From contig CM038704.1 in NCBI GenBank assembly GCA_021613375.1, positions 6,152,538 to 6,216,537 of the forward strand: 64,000 nucleotides of DNA. Direction: 5' to 3'. Source of the stretch: Megaleporinus macrocephalus (lineage: Eukaryota > Chordata > Actinopteri > Characiformes > Anostomidae). The position numbers were made by a program, and so were the translations under genes. The notes under the pieces are model-generated. The model had not been told where the DNA came from and ran no database searches. It was given only the letters and a program-made list of their open reading frames with translations. Positions 50,801 through 60,129 of this stretch are shown here, piece after piece; the first letter of the stretch is position 1, and each line of letters starts with the position of its first letter.

Positions 50801-53800
50801 ACGGTCTTCAAACGCAGACTAAAGACCACCGTCTCTTTGTGAAGCATTGGTATAGACTGTAAATGCACTGGATCTTCTAGGAGCACTGGCTAAGTATCAC
50901 ACTTGTACTGTATGTAGTCTTGTATTTATTCTCTTCTCTGTAGGTGTTACAGTCTTGCTAGGTGTTGTTCTGTGTCTAATCTTATATTCTGTTGTCTTCT
51001 TTCTAGGTATCAGCACTGGCACTTGTTTATGGAAGTGTTTGAGCTCAAGCAGTTTGGACTATAGATCCCTGTGGTGCGGCCTAAGCTTTTGTCCTTAATA
51101 GCATTTTTCCCTTACATTACTTTTACTTTTATACTTTAAGTAGTTCTGAAAGCAGTACTTTTACACTTTTACTGGAGTAAAAAGCTTGAGTTGATACTTT
51201 AACTTCTCCAGAAGTATTTTTAAACCCTAGTATCTAGACTTCTATCTAAGTAATGAATGTGAATACACCTTTGCCTGTGGGGGTCCTGATTATTATAGAA
51301 CATGGTAACAGAGCATACAGAGAATCAGATGGACTACAGTCTGTTAGTGTAGAACTACAAAGTGCTCCTATATGGTGAGTGGAGCTGATACAATAAACGA
51401 TTTATAAACAATATGCTTTGCATTTTGTGATAAACCCTCTGGAGTCTCTTCATAATCATTTCGCAAGACATAAATACCCCTGAATTCTGGGTGAAGTTCT
51501 TAGCAGCTTTTCTCCACGACTGAATAATCCTTGCTCATCCACTATGGTGGTCTTTTCTTAGGACTGCCAGGTTGTTTGCTATTGCGAAGCTCACTAGTGC
51601 ATTCTCGCTTCTTAACAATGTACCAAACAGCTGCTTTTGACATGCCCATTGTTTTGGATCTGTGTCTAATTGTTCTATTCCGTTTGCGTGGCCTCATGAA
51701 ACCCAGCTTTACTGGAAATGACATTTCTGCAGGCTGCATGTGGGGAAACAACAGCGACGGGCTCTAAACGCAAATGGCACATGTAAAATGAGCGTTTAGC
51801 TCACTTTCGACTGATCTATGGCTGCATAAACACATCATTCGCAGAGAAACAAGTGAGCAGCCAACTGCTGATTACTGGTGGAACCCTGAATTGGAAGAAA
51901 CACGTGTAAAGGCCTTGTTCACACAAAACAACTGTAAACTCTCTTGACTCTTAGACCTAAAGTGAAGAGGCTGCTCTGTTTCTGCTGGACAGGAGTGGAA
52001 CGGAATAGGTCAGTACTGGTTTGTCTTGGTTGTTAATGCTTGCAACAGCGATTGTTGCGACAATTTGCTAAACCACAATCCAGCTCTGGGTTCAGTGCAG
52101 TCTCTTGCATGAGTTGGGCTGTTGTGTTCATGTACGTGTAGTTATGGGTTCATTTGAAATGAAGCATAAACAATGCCTGCTCTGTGGTGGTCCTGTGGGC
52201 GTCCTGACCGTCGAAGAACAGGATAACAAAGTATACAGAGAAACAGATGGACTACAGTCTGTGAGTGTGGAACTGTATGGTCAGTGGAGCTGACAATGAG
52301 TTTGAACAAGGTTACTGAGGTTTATCTTCATTTGGCCTCAACACTTTGTATTTGATGAACATTTCAATACCTTTTTAGGTCGTACACTATAACGCTGGTT
52401 TACCCAGTGCTGTTCGACCTGTTGGTCCATGAACCTGGGGGGGGGCGGAGCTTCTGAAGGAGCACTAAAAGGAGTTACGAGTGGAGTTTAAATATCAATA
52501 ATAATTCTCCAGCATCAGATACAGCATCTTATTAAAGCTGGAAACTAATTTCTAATTTTGCTTGTCTCCTGAAGAGGGCGATATCCCTCAAAGTCACAGT
52601 CTTAGCTGTTGTGCGTAAAACTTAAATACTGTAATACAATGGTTTAGTGTAGTTCTTGGTTTAGTGTAGTTTCTTACATTAGTTAGGCTGTTGCGTTCAT
52701 GTACATGTAGTTATGGGTTCACTGCAATTCAGCTTAAATAATATCTGCTCTTTGATGGTCCTGTGAGGGTCCTGATCGTCGAAGAACGGGATAACAAAGA
52801 TATATATATACAGAGAAACAGATGGACTACAGTCTGTAACTGTGGAACTATATGGTCAGTGGAGCTGATAATATAGACAACTGTAGCTTGATAACCCACT
52901 GGGTTACGGTTATGTGCCCCAGTTAGGTTACACATAACTCTGAACCAGCCAGTCCACAGTTACACAAGTGTAACCTCACTGCGCCATATAACTGTTACCA
53001 AAATGGGGCCCACAAACTGACCCAATCACGACTGTAGCCCAACTGGGGCCCAAAGTTGTAACCCAACTGAGGCCCATGTATTACCAATCAAAAAGTCACT
53101 ACAAGCCCACATACATCCAAATAAAACCCATGGCCCACATGGATATGTTGGCTGGGTAGTTTCTGTTTACATATAAGGTGCAAATAGATGGAGATGCATT
53201 AAGGCAACTTGTTGAGCTTTAAAGTTTTTTTACAACCAACTTTATTACTTAAAACTACTTGAACCACTAGAGCAGTGGTATTTAGTTCAGTAAGGTCCAG
53301 TGAGAGGAAAGGTCCAGACCATCATAATTTCTAACTTGTGTTCTGATTCAGTGGCGTATACTGTTTACTAGCCTAGTATCAGCATCTTATACCATCAGCA
53401 ACTGAAATACAAACATTCAGTATATTTCAGTATATTTACTGTTTAAATGCTGAACTGAATAAATTATTTATAAACTTCTAATAAAGTTTTTTACTCACTT
53501 TAATAAAAACACGAGCTACATTAAACAAACAGAACGCTTTGAATAAAAGAGCATCTTAAAGTGTTTATTTATAGAGACAGTAAATAAAGCAGCGTTTTCT
53601 CGTTAACTCAGCTTCAAAAAGCCTATATACCATGAAGACAAGAAAAGCTCCGCCTCTTAAAATAATTTTAATGCTTAAAATAATAATAGTTTATCAGTTT
53701 GGGTCTGCATTGGACAACGTCTGGGTCCGGACCCGGACCGCGGTCCGCCTATTAGTGACCTCTGCACTAGAGATTGCTTCTTTGCAACTTTTCAGTGAAG

Positions 53801-56800
53801 CTCAGTTACATTTACATGCAATCATATGCAACAGGTTTGTGTCTCTGGGCAAATTACATGTGTTTATTTACTGGATTTAACTAGACGCATAGCAGACCAT
53901 GTTACTAACACTAACACTTTGTACTTGATGAACATTTCTGTACTTTTTTAGGTCGTACACTATAACGGTGGTTTGTCTAGTGCTGTTCAGCCTGGGAATG
54001 CATGTCCAGACAATCATATACTGTGTTTTATTAAAGTTAAGAAACTCATTTTGCTTGTGTCCTGAAGAGGGCTCTATCCATCGAAAACCCGTCTTCACTG
54101 TTGAGCATATAAATGGGACAATAAACTAACCACTGTTTAATACAACTCTTACACTAGATGTGTTGTGTTTATGTACATGTAGTTATGACTTCATCACAAA
54201 CTCAACATATTGGACTGCAGAGCCATCACACTGAATTTCCATCACTGTCCAATTACTTAGAGTCTCACAGGGTCTGCTGTTCTTTGTTGGTTGTCTAACT
54301 TTGTCCACCTCCTGGTTATTACTATTCCTAGCAATAGGTCAGTCATACTCTATGTCTGCTGGGCAGAGAGCCGTACCTTGGTGTGTTCTGTCATGTCTCC
54401 GAGATAGATGTGATAGACTCCACTGGAGTTGTGACCAGACTTGTAGATCTCAGCACAGTCTCGAAATCTCCTTTCGCTTGGCATGGAAGCGGACACTGTA
54501 GGGGAAAAATGTTTATGCTGTCAGGTTTAAATTAGAAGAACATATCTGCTATAAATGCTACCAACACACGGCATCCAATAAGAGCTGTCAGAAGATGCTA
54601 ACAGTTGCTACACACAGTTTGTGTGGTTGTGATAAGAACCAGGGGTTGCCATGTCTACAAACAAATATAACCATTTCATTTTCTATGAAACCCACCAGTG
54701 AACCTGCACACATCTTCTGAGTGTTGGTGCTGAATGTTGATGGTAAAATATTGAAAAAAAAAACCTGTTTGTTTTGAGGACTATTTTATTTCGCAGCACT
54801 CTATATATATCCCTCCACCATGAATAACCTGAAAAATTAATTTAGGCCAAAATCCTCTCCAAACAACACCTCAGACATCCTCCGTGCATTGATATTCATA
54901 ACAAATTCATGTAATAACTTTCTGTGAGGGAGCTTGCAGAGGTGGACGTCTGGTTCCATTCACCACCACTGTAAACAGTTCTGACTCAGCAAGTTTCTCT
55001 ATAATGGAGCATTTCATACCAAACAAAACTCATGTGTTGAAACTTTGAAAGTGAGCCTGTAAGCTGATATACTCTGACCATAAAAAAACTTGTGTTAGCT
55101 CAGTTTGTGTAAGCAAGTGGTTGTGGTTGTATGATATATTAGCCACACGAAAACAAAGCCAAAGACATTGAAAACAAGAGCTCAAACCAAAACTCAGAGA
55201 TGTATTTCTTTGTTTAGGTCCAGTACATGCATATTCTGGGCTACTTCATGTGGTTCTCTTTAATAACTTAATGTAAGCATGGCTGGATTACTGACTGGGC
55301 CAGTGGGGCCAGCGCCCAGGGGCCCTTGAGGTGTGATGCCTATCAACATTTATGATACAACATATTTTTATTTCCGAGGGCCCTCTATTTTAAGGATCCT
55401 CTGACTTTTAAGGACTTTGGCCCCAGGGCCAAAAGCCATGCTTTTGGGGCCCCCAGGCATGCTTTTGGGGGCCCTAGCCATGCTTTTGGGCCCATTATGA
55501 AAATGGACGAGGCGTTGTGGCACTGCTCTGACTTCGACTTCTGGCTTTTAGGGGTCCTAGGAATAAGGGGGGGCATCATTTTAGAGGGCCCTGGTTATGA
55601 GAGCCCCTACTAGGTGGCCCTAGAGAAGAGCAGGGGCCCTTGATCACGAGGGGCGCGGGTTGAGAGGGGTTATCCTTGGCCAACTTTTTGCCCAGGGGCT
55701 CAGACCATCCTTAATCTGTCCTTGCATGTAAGGACCACCAAATATGTCCATATGAGTAGCACTGGAGCCCAAATACTCTCAAATACTTTTCTCTCTTCAG
55801 AAAAGCCACCCAGACCCAGCCAACATGTCCATGTGGGCCACACATGTGGGTTAAATATGTGCTGCCAATTGGTTCCCATTTAGGCATCCCAGTTGGGGTC
55901 CACTGGTTCCAATTTTGCCTCGTGTGTGTTTGCCCATATGGGCCACTAAGGGGGCCGATCTGGGCTGCAAGTTCCATGTGAACAATAATCCACTGGCCCT
56001 ACAGTCAAAACAGAAACAACTGTAACCCTGCTGGGTCCACAGGTGTAGCCTAACTGGGTAACACAACAGGGCCCACAACTGTAGCTTAACTGGGGCCCAC
56101 AGTGGTAACTCTTGTAGCCCAACTGAATCCCATAACTGTAACCCAGCTGGTTCCCCAGCGGTAGCCTAACTGAGGGCCACAAATGGAGGCACAGCTGGGT
56201 TAGAGTTATGTGCCCCAGTTAGGTTACACATAACTCTGAACTAGCCAGACCCCAGTTCCACAACTGTAACCTCACTGGGCCACATAACTGTTACCCAAAT
56301 GGGACCCACAAAATGGCCCAACCACGCCGAACTGGGGCCCAAAGTGGTAACCCAACTGAGGCCCATGTATTACCAATCAAAAAGTCACTACAAGCCCACA
56401 TACATCCAAATAAAACCCATTGCCCACATGGACATGTTGGCTGGGTAGTTTCTTTTATGAAGTTATAAACCACGCCCAAACTCCTCCCTGCCATCATTAC
56501 ACGCTCTATATAAACCACTCCTCTGCCCTCACCTTCTCGTGATGAAACGTACTCACTCTTCGCTTGGCAAAAGGAGGGGCCTGGCTTCAAAACCCAGCAG
56601 CAGAAGCCACCGACAACTCCAGCCCCAAGTTTCTCAGAGTTCCCCCTCTTTGCCCTACCTTAGTGGTCCGCACTTCACAAATACATATAAGATGTAAATA
56701 GAACGAAATGCATTAAGATAACTTGTTGAGCTTTAGAGTCTAAACCTGTTTTTTTACAACCATCTTTATTACTTAAAACTACTCGAACCACTAGAGTTTG

Positions 56801-58402
56801 CTTCTTTGCAACTTTTCACTGAAGCTCAGTTACATTTACATGCAATCATATGCAACAGGTTTGTGTCTCTGGACAAATTACATGTGTTTATTTACTGAAT
56901 TTAACTGGACCCATAACATGCCATGTTACTGCCAAGCTAATAGATTTAACTTTGTTTTCTCAATGAATTATCTTTCTAATTTCAGAACAAAGTATCAATT
57001 TATAATTAAAAATGTACCTATTTTAAGTCATTTATGGCATTAAGTAAACAAAGACTCACCCGTTTATTGTGATTATCACTGCAGAAGACGGTATCTTGTC
57101 CAGCAATATACACTATATGGACAAAAGTATTGGGACACACCTCCTAATCATTGAATTCAGGTGTTTTATTCAGTCCCTATTGCCACAGGTGTATATAATC
57201 AAGCAGCTAACCATGCAGTCTGTCTTTACACATGGGTCCTTCTACAGAGCTCTTTGAAATTTAGCATGTAAACGGATGCCACCATTCCAACAAGTCAGGT
57301 TGTGAAACTTCTTAGCACCCAAATATTCCACCATCAACTGTGAGCGGGGTCACCGAGTGCTGAGGCACATAGCCTCCAACACTCTGCAGACTGACTAACG
57401 GCAGGGCTCCAAACCTCCTCTGGCATCAACATCAGCACAAATACCGTGTGCTCATGGCTGGGTTTCCATGGCCGAGCAGCTGCATGCAAGCCTTACATCA
57501 CCAAGCACAATGTGTCCCGATACTTTTGTCCATGTAGATTGTTGTACTCTTATTATAAGATTCTTGAACTAATTTCCTAATATTTTCTCATTATTATCTG
57601 TATTATTGTAATATTGGCAAAGTAATTTGGCTTGCCTGAAATAAGTAACATGACCACTAATGTAGTGAGAATGAGTCAATCAAACATCTCAGACATAACT
57701 TTCTGTGTGGGGGCTTGTAGTGATGGACATCTGGTTACATTCACCACCACTGTGAACATTTCTGTGAACAAGTTTTTTTTCACAACCATCTTTATTACTT
57801 TAAACTACTTGAACCATCTGAGTTTGCTTCTTTTTAATGAAGCTTAGATACATTTACATGCAGACATGAGCAAAAAGTTTGTGTCTCTGGGTGGATAACA
57901 ATTACACTACCGCTCAAAATCGGGATCACAGTGAAATGTTCTTGTTTTAATGGAGTATCTTCTTCCTTAACACAACAATGGACTGACGGGTCTCTAAAGA
58001 AAGTTGTTTCTTTCTGGTCATTGTGAGTCGGTCAGCAAGCCATCAACTGCTGATCTTCAGATACTAAACTAACCTAGAATGTTGTTCTCCCTTTTATACT
58101 CACTTATTAGTAGAATGTTTTTCAGATGTGCATCACAATTGAGCAAGAGTGTCCTAACAACCAATTAGTCCAATAACATCCTTAACTTGGATTGGCGGCC
58201 GTACCAGGAGATTTAGACAGAGGACTGAGAATTACTGATAATAGGACTATATGTAAAATAAGCCTCTATACAAAAATAGACTTTAATACAAACATTTTTA
58301 TTCTTTAAAAATCATCTAATACACTTACATTCATTTTGAAAGGGACAATATTGTTTGTGAATTGCAAGAAATTCTAAAGTGATCCTAAACTTCTGAGCGG
58401 TA

Positions 58403-58490
<88 letters not shown>

Positions 58491-58997
58491 TGGCCTTTTA
58501 TGGCAGACTATGAAAAGATGGTATCAAAAAGATGGGATCTCGTCATGTCAAATGATCGTAAATCTAACCAATATACACTATATGGACAAAAGTATTGGGA
58601 CACACCTCCTAATGGTTAAATTTTGTACACCCTGAACTTCAGAAAAACCAACAAAAAGCAAGCAAAAAAAAAAAAAAAACCTGCAGGCTGGTCAAATATG
58701 ATCACACAGCATGATATAACAGCATAATGGGGTTATGTATGTAAGTGCCTGTGTTTATGCGTACCTGTCCCAGGAGACACCAGGTTGATGAGCGTGTGAA
58801 CGGACTTCATTAGCTGCTGCTGTTGTCTCTGCAAGGCTGAGTTGTTGCTGCTGGCCGCGCGTAACTGCCTCTCCAGAGCCGTGATGGCGGCCGACTGCTT
58901 CCCCACCAGATCCCTCAGCCTTTCCTTTTCCTCCTTCATGTCCTCCAGCTCTGAGCGCTGCTGCGTCTCCAGCACCAGCACTTTAGTCTCCAGACGA
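37826..58997 (-). CDS. angpt4: Angiopoietin-4-like gene, last six coding exons (5' part outside window)
   Basis: Secreted glycoprotein ligand of the endothelial receptor kinase Tie2 (TEK). The coding join on the minus strand is 58997-58765, 54495-54377, 44663-44562, 42926-42760, 41546-41416 and 37986-37826, totalling 913 nt and 303 residues plus a stop. All five introns are GT-AG and all codons split by introns close correctly (phases 1, 0, 2, 1 as appropriate). The product shows a coiled coil, a linker and a fibrinogen-like domain. From remembered family sequences, angpt4 fits better than angpt1 or angpt2: [33 protein letters not shown] and ACGLSNLNG all agree with ANGPT4. Exon sizes 233, 102, 167 and 131 are, as I recall, typical of vertebrate angiopoietins. 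About 303 of roughly 500 residues are here; the signal peptide and first coiled-coil exons should lie beyond base 64000. Intron sizes are 4269, 9713, 1635, 1213 and 3429 bp, heavily loaded with repeats. Paralogue assignment is less certain than family. Confidence 0.9.
38325..39065. repeat. (CT)n/(CTGT)n low-complexity tract in last angpt4 intron
   Basis: About 740 bp of TCTCTC and TGTC on the plus strand (GA-rich in the angpt4 transcript). Several overlapping long open frames (up to 249 codons of Leu/Ser, or Arg/Glu on the minus strand) are purely compositional. Confidence 0.97.
39070..39849. other. Unique intron sequence
   Basis: Non-repetitive part of the last angpt4 intron; no feature recognised. 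Confidence 0.4.
39850..41257. repeat. Second array of the 25-bp minisatellite, about 55 units, ending in a hairpin
   Basis: Same unit and orientation as 3633-6120. An insertion-marked block (gttagtctttagtgttaatg followed by gggggttagg) appears at about 40077 and 40278, 201 bp apart (eight units plus the extra G). The end is a perfect hairpin (41222-41257): TAGAGGTTGGGGTTT, loop AGTGTA, and the exact complement. The array lies in the last angpt4 intron about 160 bp from the exon 8 donor. Confidence 0.97.
41416..41546 (-). CDS. angpt4: angpt4 coding exon with metal-binding loop (exon 8)
   Basis: 131 bp, with acceptor TTTTCTCCTGTCCAG and donor GTGAGG. An alternative AG a few bases inside would remove conserved LLL residues, so the outer AG was chosen: it restores [13 protein letters not shown], matching the family. 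The exon carries [19 protein letters not shown], the Asp-rich calcium loop with the closely spaced cysteines of angiopoietin receptor-binding domains, and ends in LTGG split over the next intron. A 1.4-kb minisatellite starts about 160 bp downstream of its donor. Confidence 0.94.
41640..42118 (-). mobile_element. Tc1-like non-autonomous element, family X, one end missing
   Basis: The right end cttttgagcggtagtg (to 42118) is followed by TA. Interior words ggtacggccgccaatccaag and gctgaccgactcacaatgac match 57905-58403 and 61845-62246. The other terminus is not present. Confidence 0.8.
42121..42300 (+). mobile_element. Repeat family F copy
   Basis: gaagtcaatggaaccagaat ... cagcaacgatatgcag; directly abuts the Tc1-like element. 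Confidence 0.75.
42760..42926 (-). CDS. angpt4: angpt4 coding exon, central fibrinogen-like domain (exon 7)
   Basis: 167 bp, the usual size for this angiopoietin exon as I recall. The acceptor is TTCCTCAG and the donor GTATCA (a weaker match to consensus). It encodes [20 protein letters not shown], then [20 protein letters not shown] and [10 protein letters not shown], with two nucleotides of a split Arg codon at the end. The [11 protein letters not shown] string and YSLRVEL are the strongest indications for angpt4 over angpt1 or angpt2. It lies 1.2 kb from the next exon. Confidence 0.94.
43020..43970. repeat. About 255-bp tandem repeat, nearly four units, ending in an inverted piece
   Basis: gagctccat(c/t)ca recurs at 43109, 43360, 43620 and 43870 (spacing 251, 260, 251). 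Shared words: gagaacacagttccactgtt and ggtactgatattggatgatc. The last ~80 bp (43889-43966) are the reverse complement of 43722-43804. The wording resembles sequence within decayed fish Tc1-like elements; assignment uncertain. Confidence 0.85.
44562..44663 (-). CDS. angpt4: angpt4 coding exon, fibrinogen-like domain (exon 6)
   Basis: 102 bp, exactly 34 codons, phase 0 at both ends, between a CATAG acceptor and a GTGAGT donor. It begins [18 protein letters not shown], the hallmark A-subdomain motif of fibrinogen-like domains (second conserved Cys followed by GGGWTV.Q.R), and ends SWKEYKM. Two N-glycosylation sequons (NGS, NRS) are visible. A longer open frame runs through the donor into the intron; the GTGAGT consensus and the homology break define the true end. 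Confidence 0.93.
44818..47190. repeat. Tandem array of Tc1-like terminal segments (130-145 bp) with nested MITEs
   Basis: A unit containing gcaaaagtatgtggacgcc, agctcattggattcc, accatataaaccaaaa and ataaatataaacaa repeats about eight times, with caaaagtatgtgg-type starts near 44829, 46325, 46452, 46589, 46738, 46866, 47011 and 47121. The first unit is split by MITEs at about 44913-46131. The cactatatggccaaaagta words are Tc1-type termini. Confidence 0.8.
44913..46131. mobile_element. Nested MITEs, family Y (gggtgtgtctcaaa)
   Basis: Homologous to the complete copy at 47884-48322. One copy runs from about 44913 to 45315 (ending gttttgagacagaccc), then a short piece of the host repeat (tttataaatataaac) follows, then a second copy in opposite orientation from about 45352 to 45952, and a further half copy at about 45985-46128. 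Shared inner words: cgctaagacaatcccatgat, agccattagcatttatgct, gtgacgcagtctctctctaa. Confidence 0.75.
47240..47495 (+). pseudogene. Decayed Tc1/mariner transposase catalytic fragment
   Basis: In shifting frames the plus strand reads [11 protein letters not shown] followed by [18 protein letters not shown] and [12 protein letters not shown]. This parallels the GGSVMVWAAISW ... LxxxVxPMVQxLFP ... F(Q)DDNxPxHTAxxVxxWFxEHED region of fish Tc1-like transposases. The catalytic DDN position is lost and stop codons interrupt it, so it is inactive. Confidence 0.6.
47500..47870. other. Intron sequence, no feature recognised
   Basis: Short open frames without support; a further part of the Tc1 relic may extend here. 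Confidence 0.35.
47884..48322. mobile_element. Complete MITE, family Y
   Basis: Begins ggtgtctcaaaacctagtg and ends cactagggtttgagacagac, an imperfect terminal inverted repeat of about 20 bp. About 440 bp, non-coding. Superfamily not determined from the sequence. Confidence 0.8.
48380..48525 (-). mobile_element. Fish retroposon, reverse orientation
   Basis: On the minus strand it reads gtctgggtttgattcccctt ... ctctctgtgtggagtttgca, the head of the retroposon that hosts the 30-bp minisatellite. It keeps a single copy of the segment that is amplified at 871-1750. Confidence 0.75.
48530..49330. other. Intron sequence, T-rich, no gene
   Basis: Pyrimidine/T-rich unique sequence with (ATT)n at 48780-48800. 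Confidence 0.35.
49340..49555 (+). mobile_element. Repeat family F copy
   Basis: gcaagtcaatggaaccagaa ... ggagcatttctattggtcca. Confidence 0.75.
49560..50430. other. Intron sequence, no feature recognised
   Basis: No gene or transposon similarity identified. Confidence 0.35.
50440..50842 (+). pseudogene. 3' end of an L2/CR1-like LINE (reverse transcriptase C-terminus)
   Basis: One frame reads [20 protein letters not shown] then QFKVL; after a frameshift near 50620 another reads [35 protein letters not shown] and [13 protein letters not shown] before a stop. This order (HVTPLL.SLHWLPV..R..FK, then LRS, FSV.AP..WN.LP..VR....L..FK..LKT) is the conserved C-terminal end of L2-type LINE ORF2 proteins. 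The copy is 5'-truncated and frameshifted, sense to the plus strand, antisense to angpt4. Confidence 0.88.
51270..51410 (+). mobile_element. Repeat family Z fragment
   Basis: gatggactacagtctgttag ... ggtgagtggagctgata; internal part of the family whose terminus (tacaccgatcagctataat) is seen at 59451. Other fragments: 52165-52300, 52745-52880, 59449-60110, 63040-63430. Confidence 0.7.
51540..51760 (-). pseudogene. Tc1-like transposase N-terminal fragment
   Basis: The minus strand reads [20 protein letters not shown] and [20 protein letters not shown] then PKKR, the second helix of the paired-like DNA-binding domain followed by the GRPRKT-like AT-hook region of Tc1 transposases. Only this exon-sized fragment of the protein remains. 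Confidence 0.85.
52165..52885. repeat. Duplicated intron repeats incl. family Z fragments
   Basis: Family Z words at 52165-52300 and 52745-52880. The intervening stretch (ttgatgaacatttcaatacc, aggtcgtacactataacg, gtcctgaagagggc) at 52340-52640 is repeated at 53910-54130. Confidence 0.7.
52886..53905 (+). repeat. Segmental duplicate, copy 1 (split by a hAT insertion)
   Basis: Contains gggttacggttatgtgcccc, aactggggcccaaag, tggctgggtagtttct, cttgttgagctttaaag, gaaccactagag and gcttctttgcaacttttcag in the same order as 56190-56935. The only large difference here is the hAT element at 53273-53764. Confidence 0.88.
53273..53764. mobile_element. hAT-type element with 8-bp target duplication and known empty site
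   Basis: 492 bp starting CAGTGGTATTTAG and ending GTGACCTCTG (inverted: CAGAGGTCAC), between perfect CACTAGAG duplications (53265-53272, 53765-53772). The duplicate locus at 56789-56796 has a single CACTAGAG and reads straight through, i.e. the pre-insertion site. It contains gggtccggacccggaccgcg. No transposase is encoded. Confidence 0.92.
54377..54495 (-). CDS. angpt4: angpt4 coding exon, linker and start of fibrinogen-like domain (exon 5)
   Basis: 119 bp, bounded by a CCCCTACAG acceptor and a GTACGG donor. Two nucleotides complete a valine codon from the previous exon, then 39 codons follow. The sequence [19 protein letters not shown] aligns with the start of the fibrinogen-like domain (family pattern F.DCAe....G...SGvYtI), including the first conserved cysteine. 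NSS is a potential N-glycosylation site. It is slightly shorter than the corresponding mammalian exon as I recall it, the difference lying in the variable linker. It sits between long repeat-filled introns. Confidence 0.9.
54500..55277. other. Intron sequence
   Basis: Mostly unique; 54920-55000 (ataactttctgtgagggagc ... ggttccattcaccaccactg) is repeated at 57690-57765. Confidence 0.45.
55278..55724 (-). mobile_element. hAT-like element, second complete copy
   Basis: 447 bp, reverse orientation of the 32920 element, with ends CATGGCTGGATTACTGAC and ATCTGTCCTTG. Target duplication AATGTAAG / CATGTAAG (55270-55277, 55725-55732), seven of eight matching. Confidence 0.82.
55790..56935 (+). repeat. 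Segmental duplicate, copy 2, with ggcccac-rich internal repeats
   Basis: 56190-56935 corresponds to copy 1 at 52886-53905, lacking the hAT insertion but with an extra segment at about 56453-56682. The preceding 55790-56190 is made of related taactggggcccac words repeated irregularly. Confidence 0.82.
57111..57538. mobile_element. Tc1-like MITE
   Basis: Left terminus cactatatggacaaaagta then ttgggacacacc; right terminus tgtgtcccgatacttttgtc then catgtag, its inverted copy; TA at the left edge. The interior keeps a scrap of transposase wording (gggtttccatggccgagcag). A lone left terminus recurs at 58573-58615. Confidence 0.85.
57690..57895 (+). repeat. Third, diverged copy of intron duplicate
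   Basis: The words acaaccatctttattacttt, gaaccatctgagtttgcttc and aagtttgtgtctctgggtgg match 53238-53855 and 56755-56875. Confidence 0.75.
57905..58403. mobile_element. Tc1-like MITE, family X, both ends
   Basis: About 499 bp. Left end cactaccgctcaaaatcggg after TA (57903-57904); right end gatcctaaacttctgagcgg then tagt, running directly into (TA)n. Non-coding. The element lies in the intron upstream of exon 5. Confidence 0.85.
58404..58489. repeat. (TA)n microsatellite adjoining Tc1-like terminus
   Basis: About 43 TA units. Confidence 0.97.
58765..58997 (-). CDS. angpt4: angpt4 coding exon, C-terminal half of coiled coil (exon 4 by homology)
   Basis: 233 bp. The acceptor is a TTTCTGCAG-type AG just above 58997 and the donor is GTACGC just below 58765. 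The exon starts with one nucleotide of a split codon and ends with the first G of another, with 77 whole codons between. The residues are a heptad-like coiled coil rich in L, E, K and Q (starting [10 protein letters not shown], with [15 protein letters not shown] spacing), then [10 protein letters not shown] and [16 protein letters not shown], which parallel the conserved NNSxLQxQQ..LMxxVHxLVNL stretch of angiopoietins. In the family this region drives dimer and oligomer formation. An N-linked glycosylation sequon (NNS) is present. It is preceded upstream by at least 5 kb of intron with no recognisable further exon. Confidence 0.92.
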
Positions 58998-59448
58998 CTG
59001 CAGAAAGCAAGCACAACAGCGCTGTAGATGCTTGTTGAAATCAATTTCTTATCTCGTCCGTTGTTCCCCCGTATGTGGATAGTTGTGTGCAAAGCAGTGA
59101 GGGTGATTTTACTGGTGCTGAGGCACAGCAGAAAGTCTAAGACCCCTTCAAACTGTGGCCTGTTGTGCCGTATGGTTATAATACAATCACAGCAAAATGC
59201 AACAATGGTGAAACATCCTGAAATATGATCAATAAATCATCACAATCAACCAGTTTCCTGCCACACAATGTATTTTGTTAACAGGCTGCCATAACACTCA
59301 TAGATTACACCACAGACAACACAATTTTTATACACCTTTATATAACTGATACATTAATACAGTATTTAACGGATGTGTGCAGCCATGTGTGGTTTGACTA
59401 TGTGACTCAGCCAATCAGATTTTAGAACTATTTAATATATACATACAC

Positions 59449-59623
59449 CGATCAGCTATAATGTTAAAACCACCTCTTTATTTCTAAATTCTACTACAAT
59501 TTATACTACAATACTTTGTAGTTCCACACTTACAGACTGTAGTTTATCTGTTTCTCTGTATACTCTGTATCAGTGGGGAACTGTCATGGCCCTCTACGCC
59601 CTCTCAGAGGGCCTAAAATATTC

Positions 59624-59692
<69 letters not shown>

Positions 59693-60110
59693 GATTCTAT
59701 TTTATCTACTTACAGTTTGACAATCAACATCTAAACAATTATAAAAATATAGACAAATAAATTATTCACACGTGTCTATTCAATCTGTGTTGGAGCGTGA
59801 GGGGTTAAGTGAAAGCCTGTGAGTCTGTGTCTCCCCCTATAAGGACTGAGATGCCACCGCAGAATGCTAGTGATTGGTAGAGAGGGCCCAGACTTAAGGG
59901 TCACGATTCGCTACTGCTCTGTATATACCCTGTTCTTCAGTGGTCAGGACCCTCACAGGACCACCTGAGAGCAGGTATTATTAGGGTGGTGGGTCATTCT
60001 CAGCATTGCAGTGACACTGACTGCTGGTGGTGTGTTAATGTGTGTTGTGCTGGTGTGAGTAGATCAGGTTTTAAACACTGTGTCCTCTCACTGTCCACTC
60101 TAGTGGACAT
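59449..60110. mobile_element. Repeat family Z with nested hAT insertion
   Basis: Starts tacaccgatcagctataatg followed by ttaaaaccacc (the family terminus); continues after the insertion with gtggtcaggaccctcacagg, gcagtgacactgactgctgg and gtgttgtgctggtgtgagta. The other end is not intact. Superfamily unknown to me. Confidence 0.75.
59571..59916. mobile_element. hAT-type element with 8-bp target duplication and internal (CA)n
   Basis: 346 bp between perfect CTCTGTAT duplications (59563-59570, 59917-59924). Ends CAGTGGGGAAC and, inverted, CAGTAGCGAATCG. A (CA)n of about 60 bp (59628-59688) lies within it. Confidence 0.88.
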
Positions 60111-60129
60111 GTCCATGGTGACCTGACCA

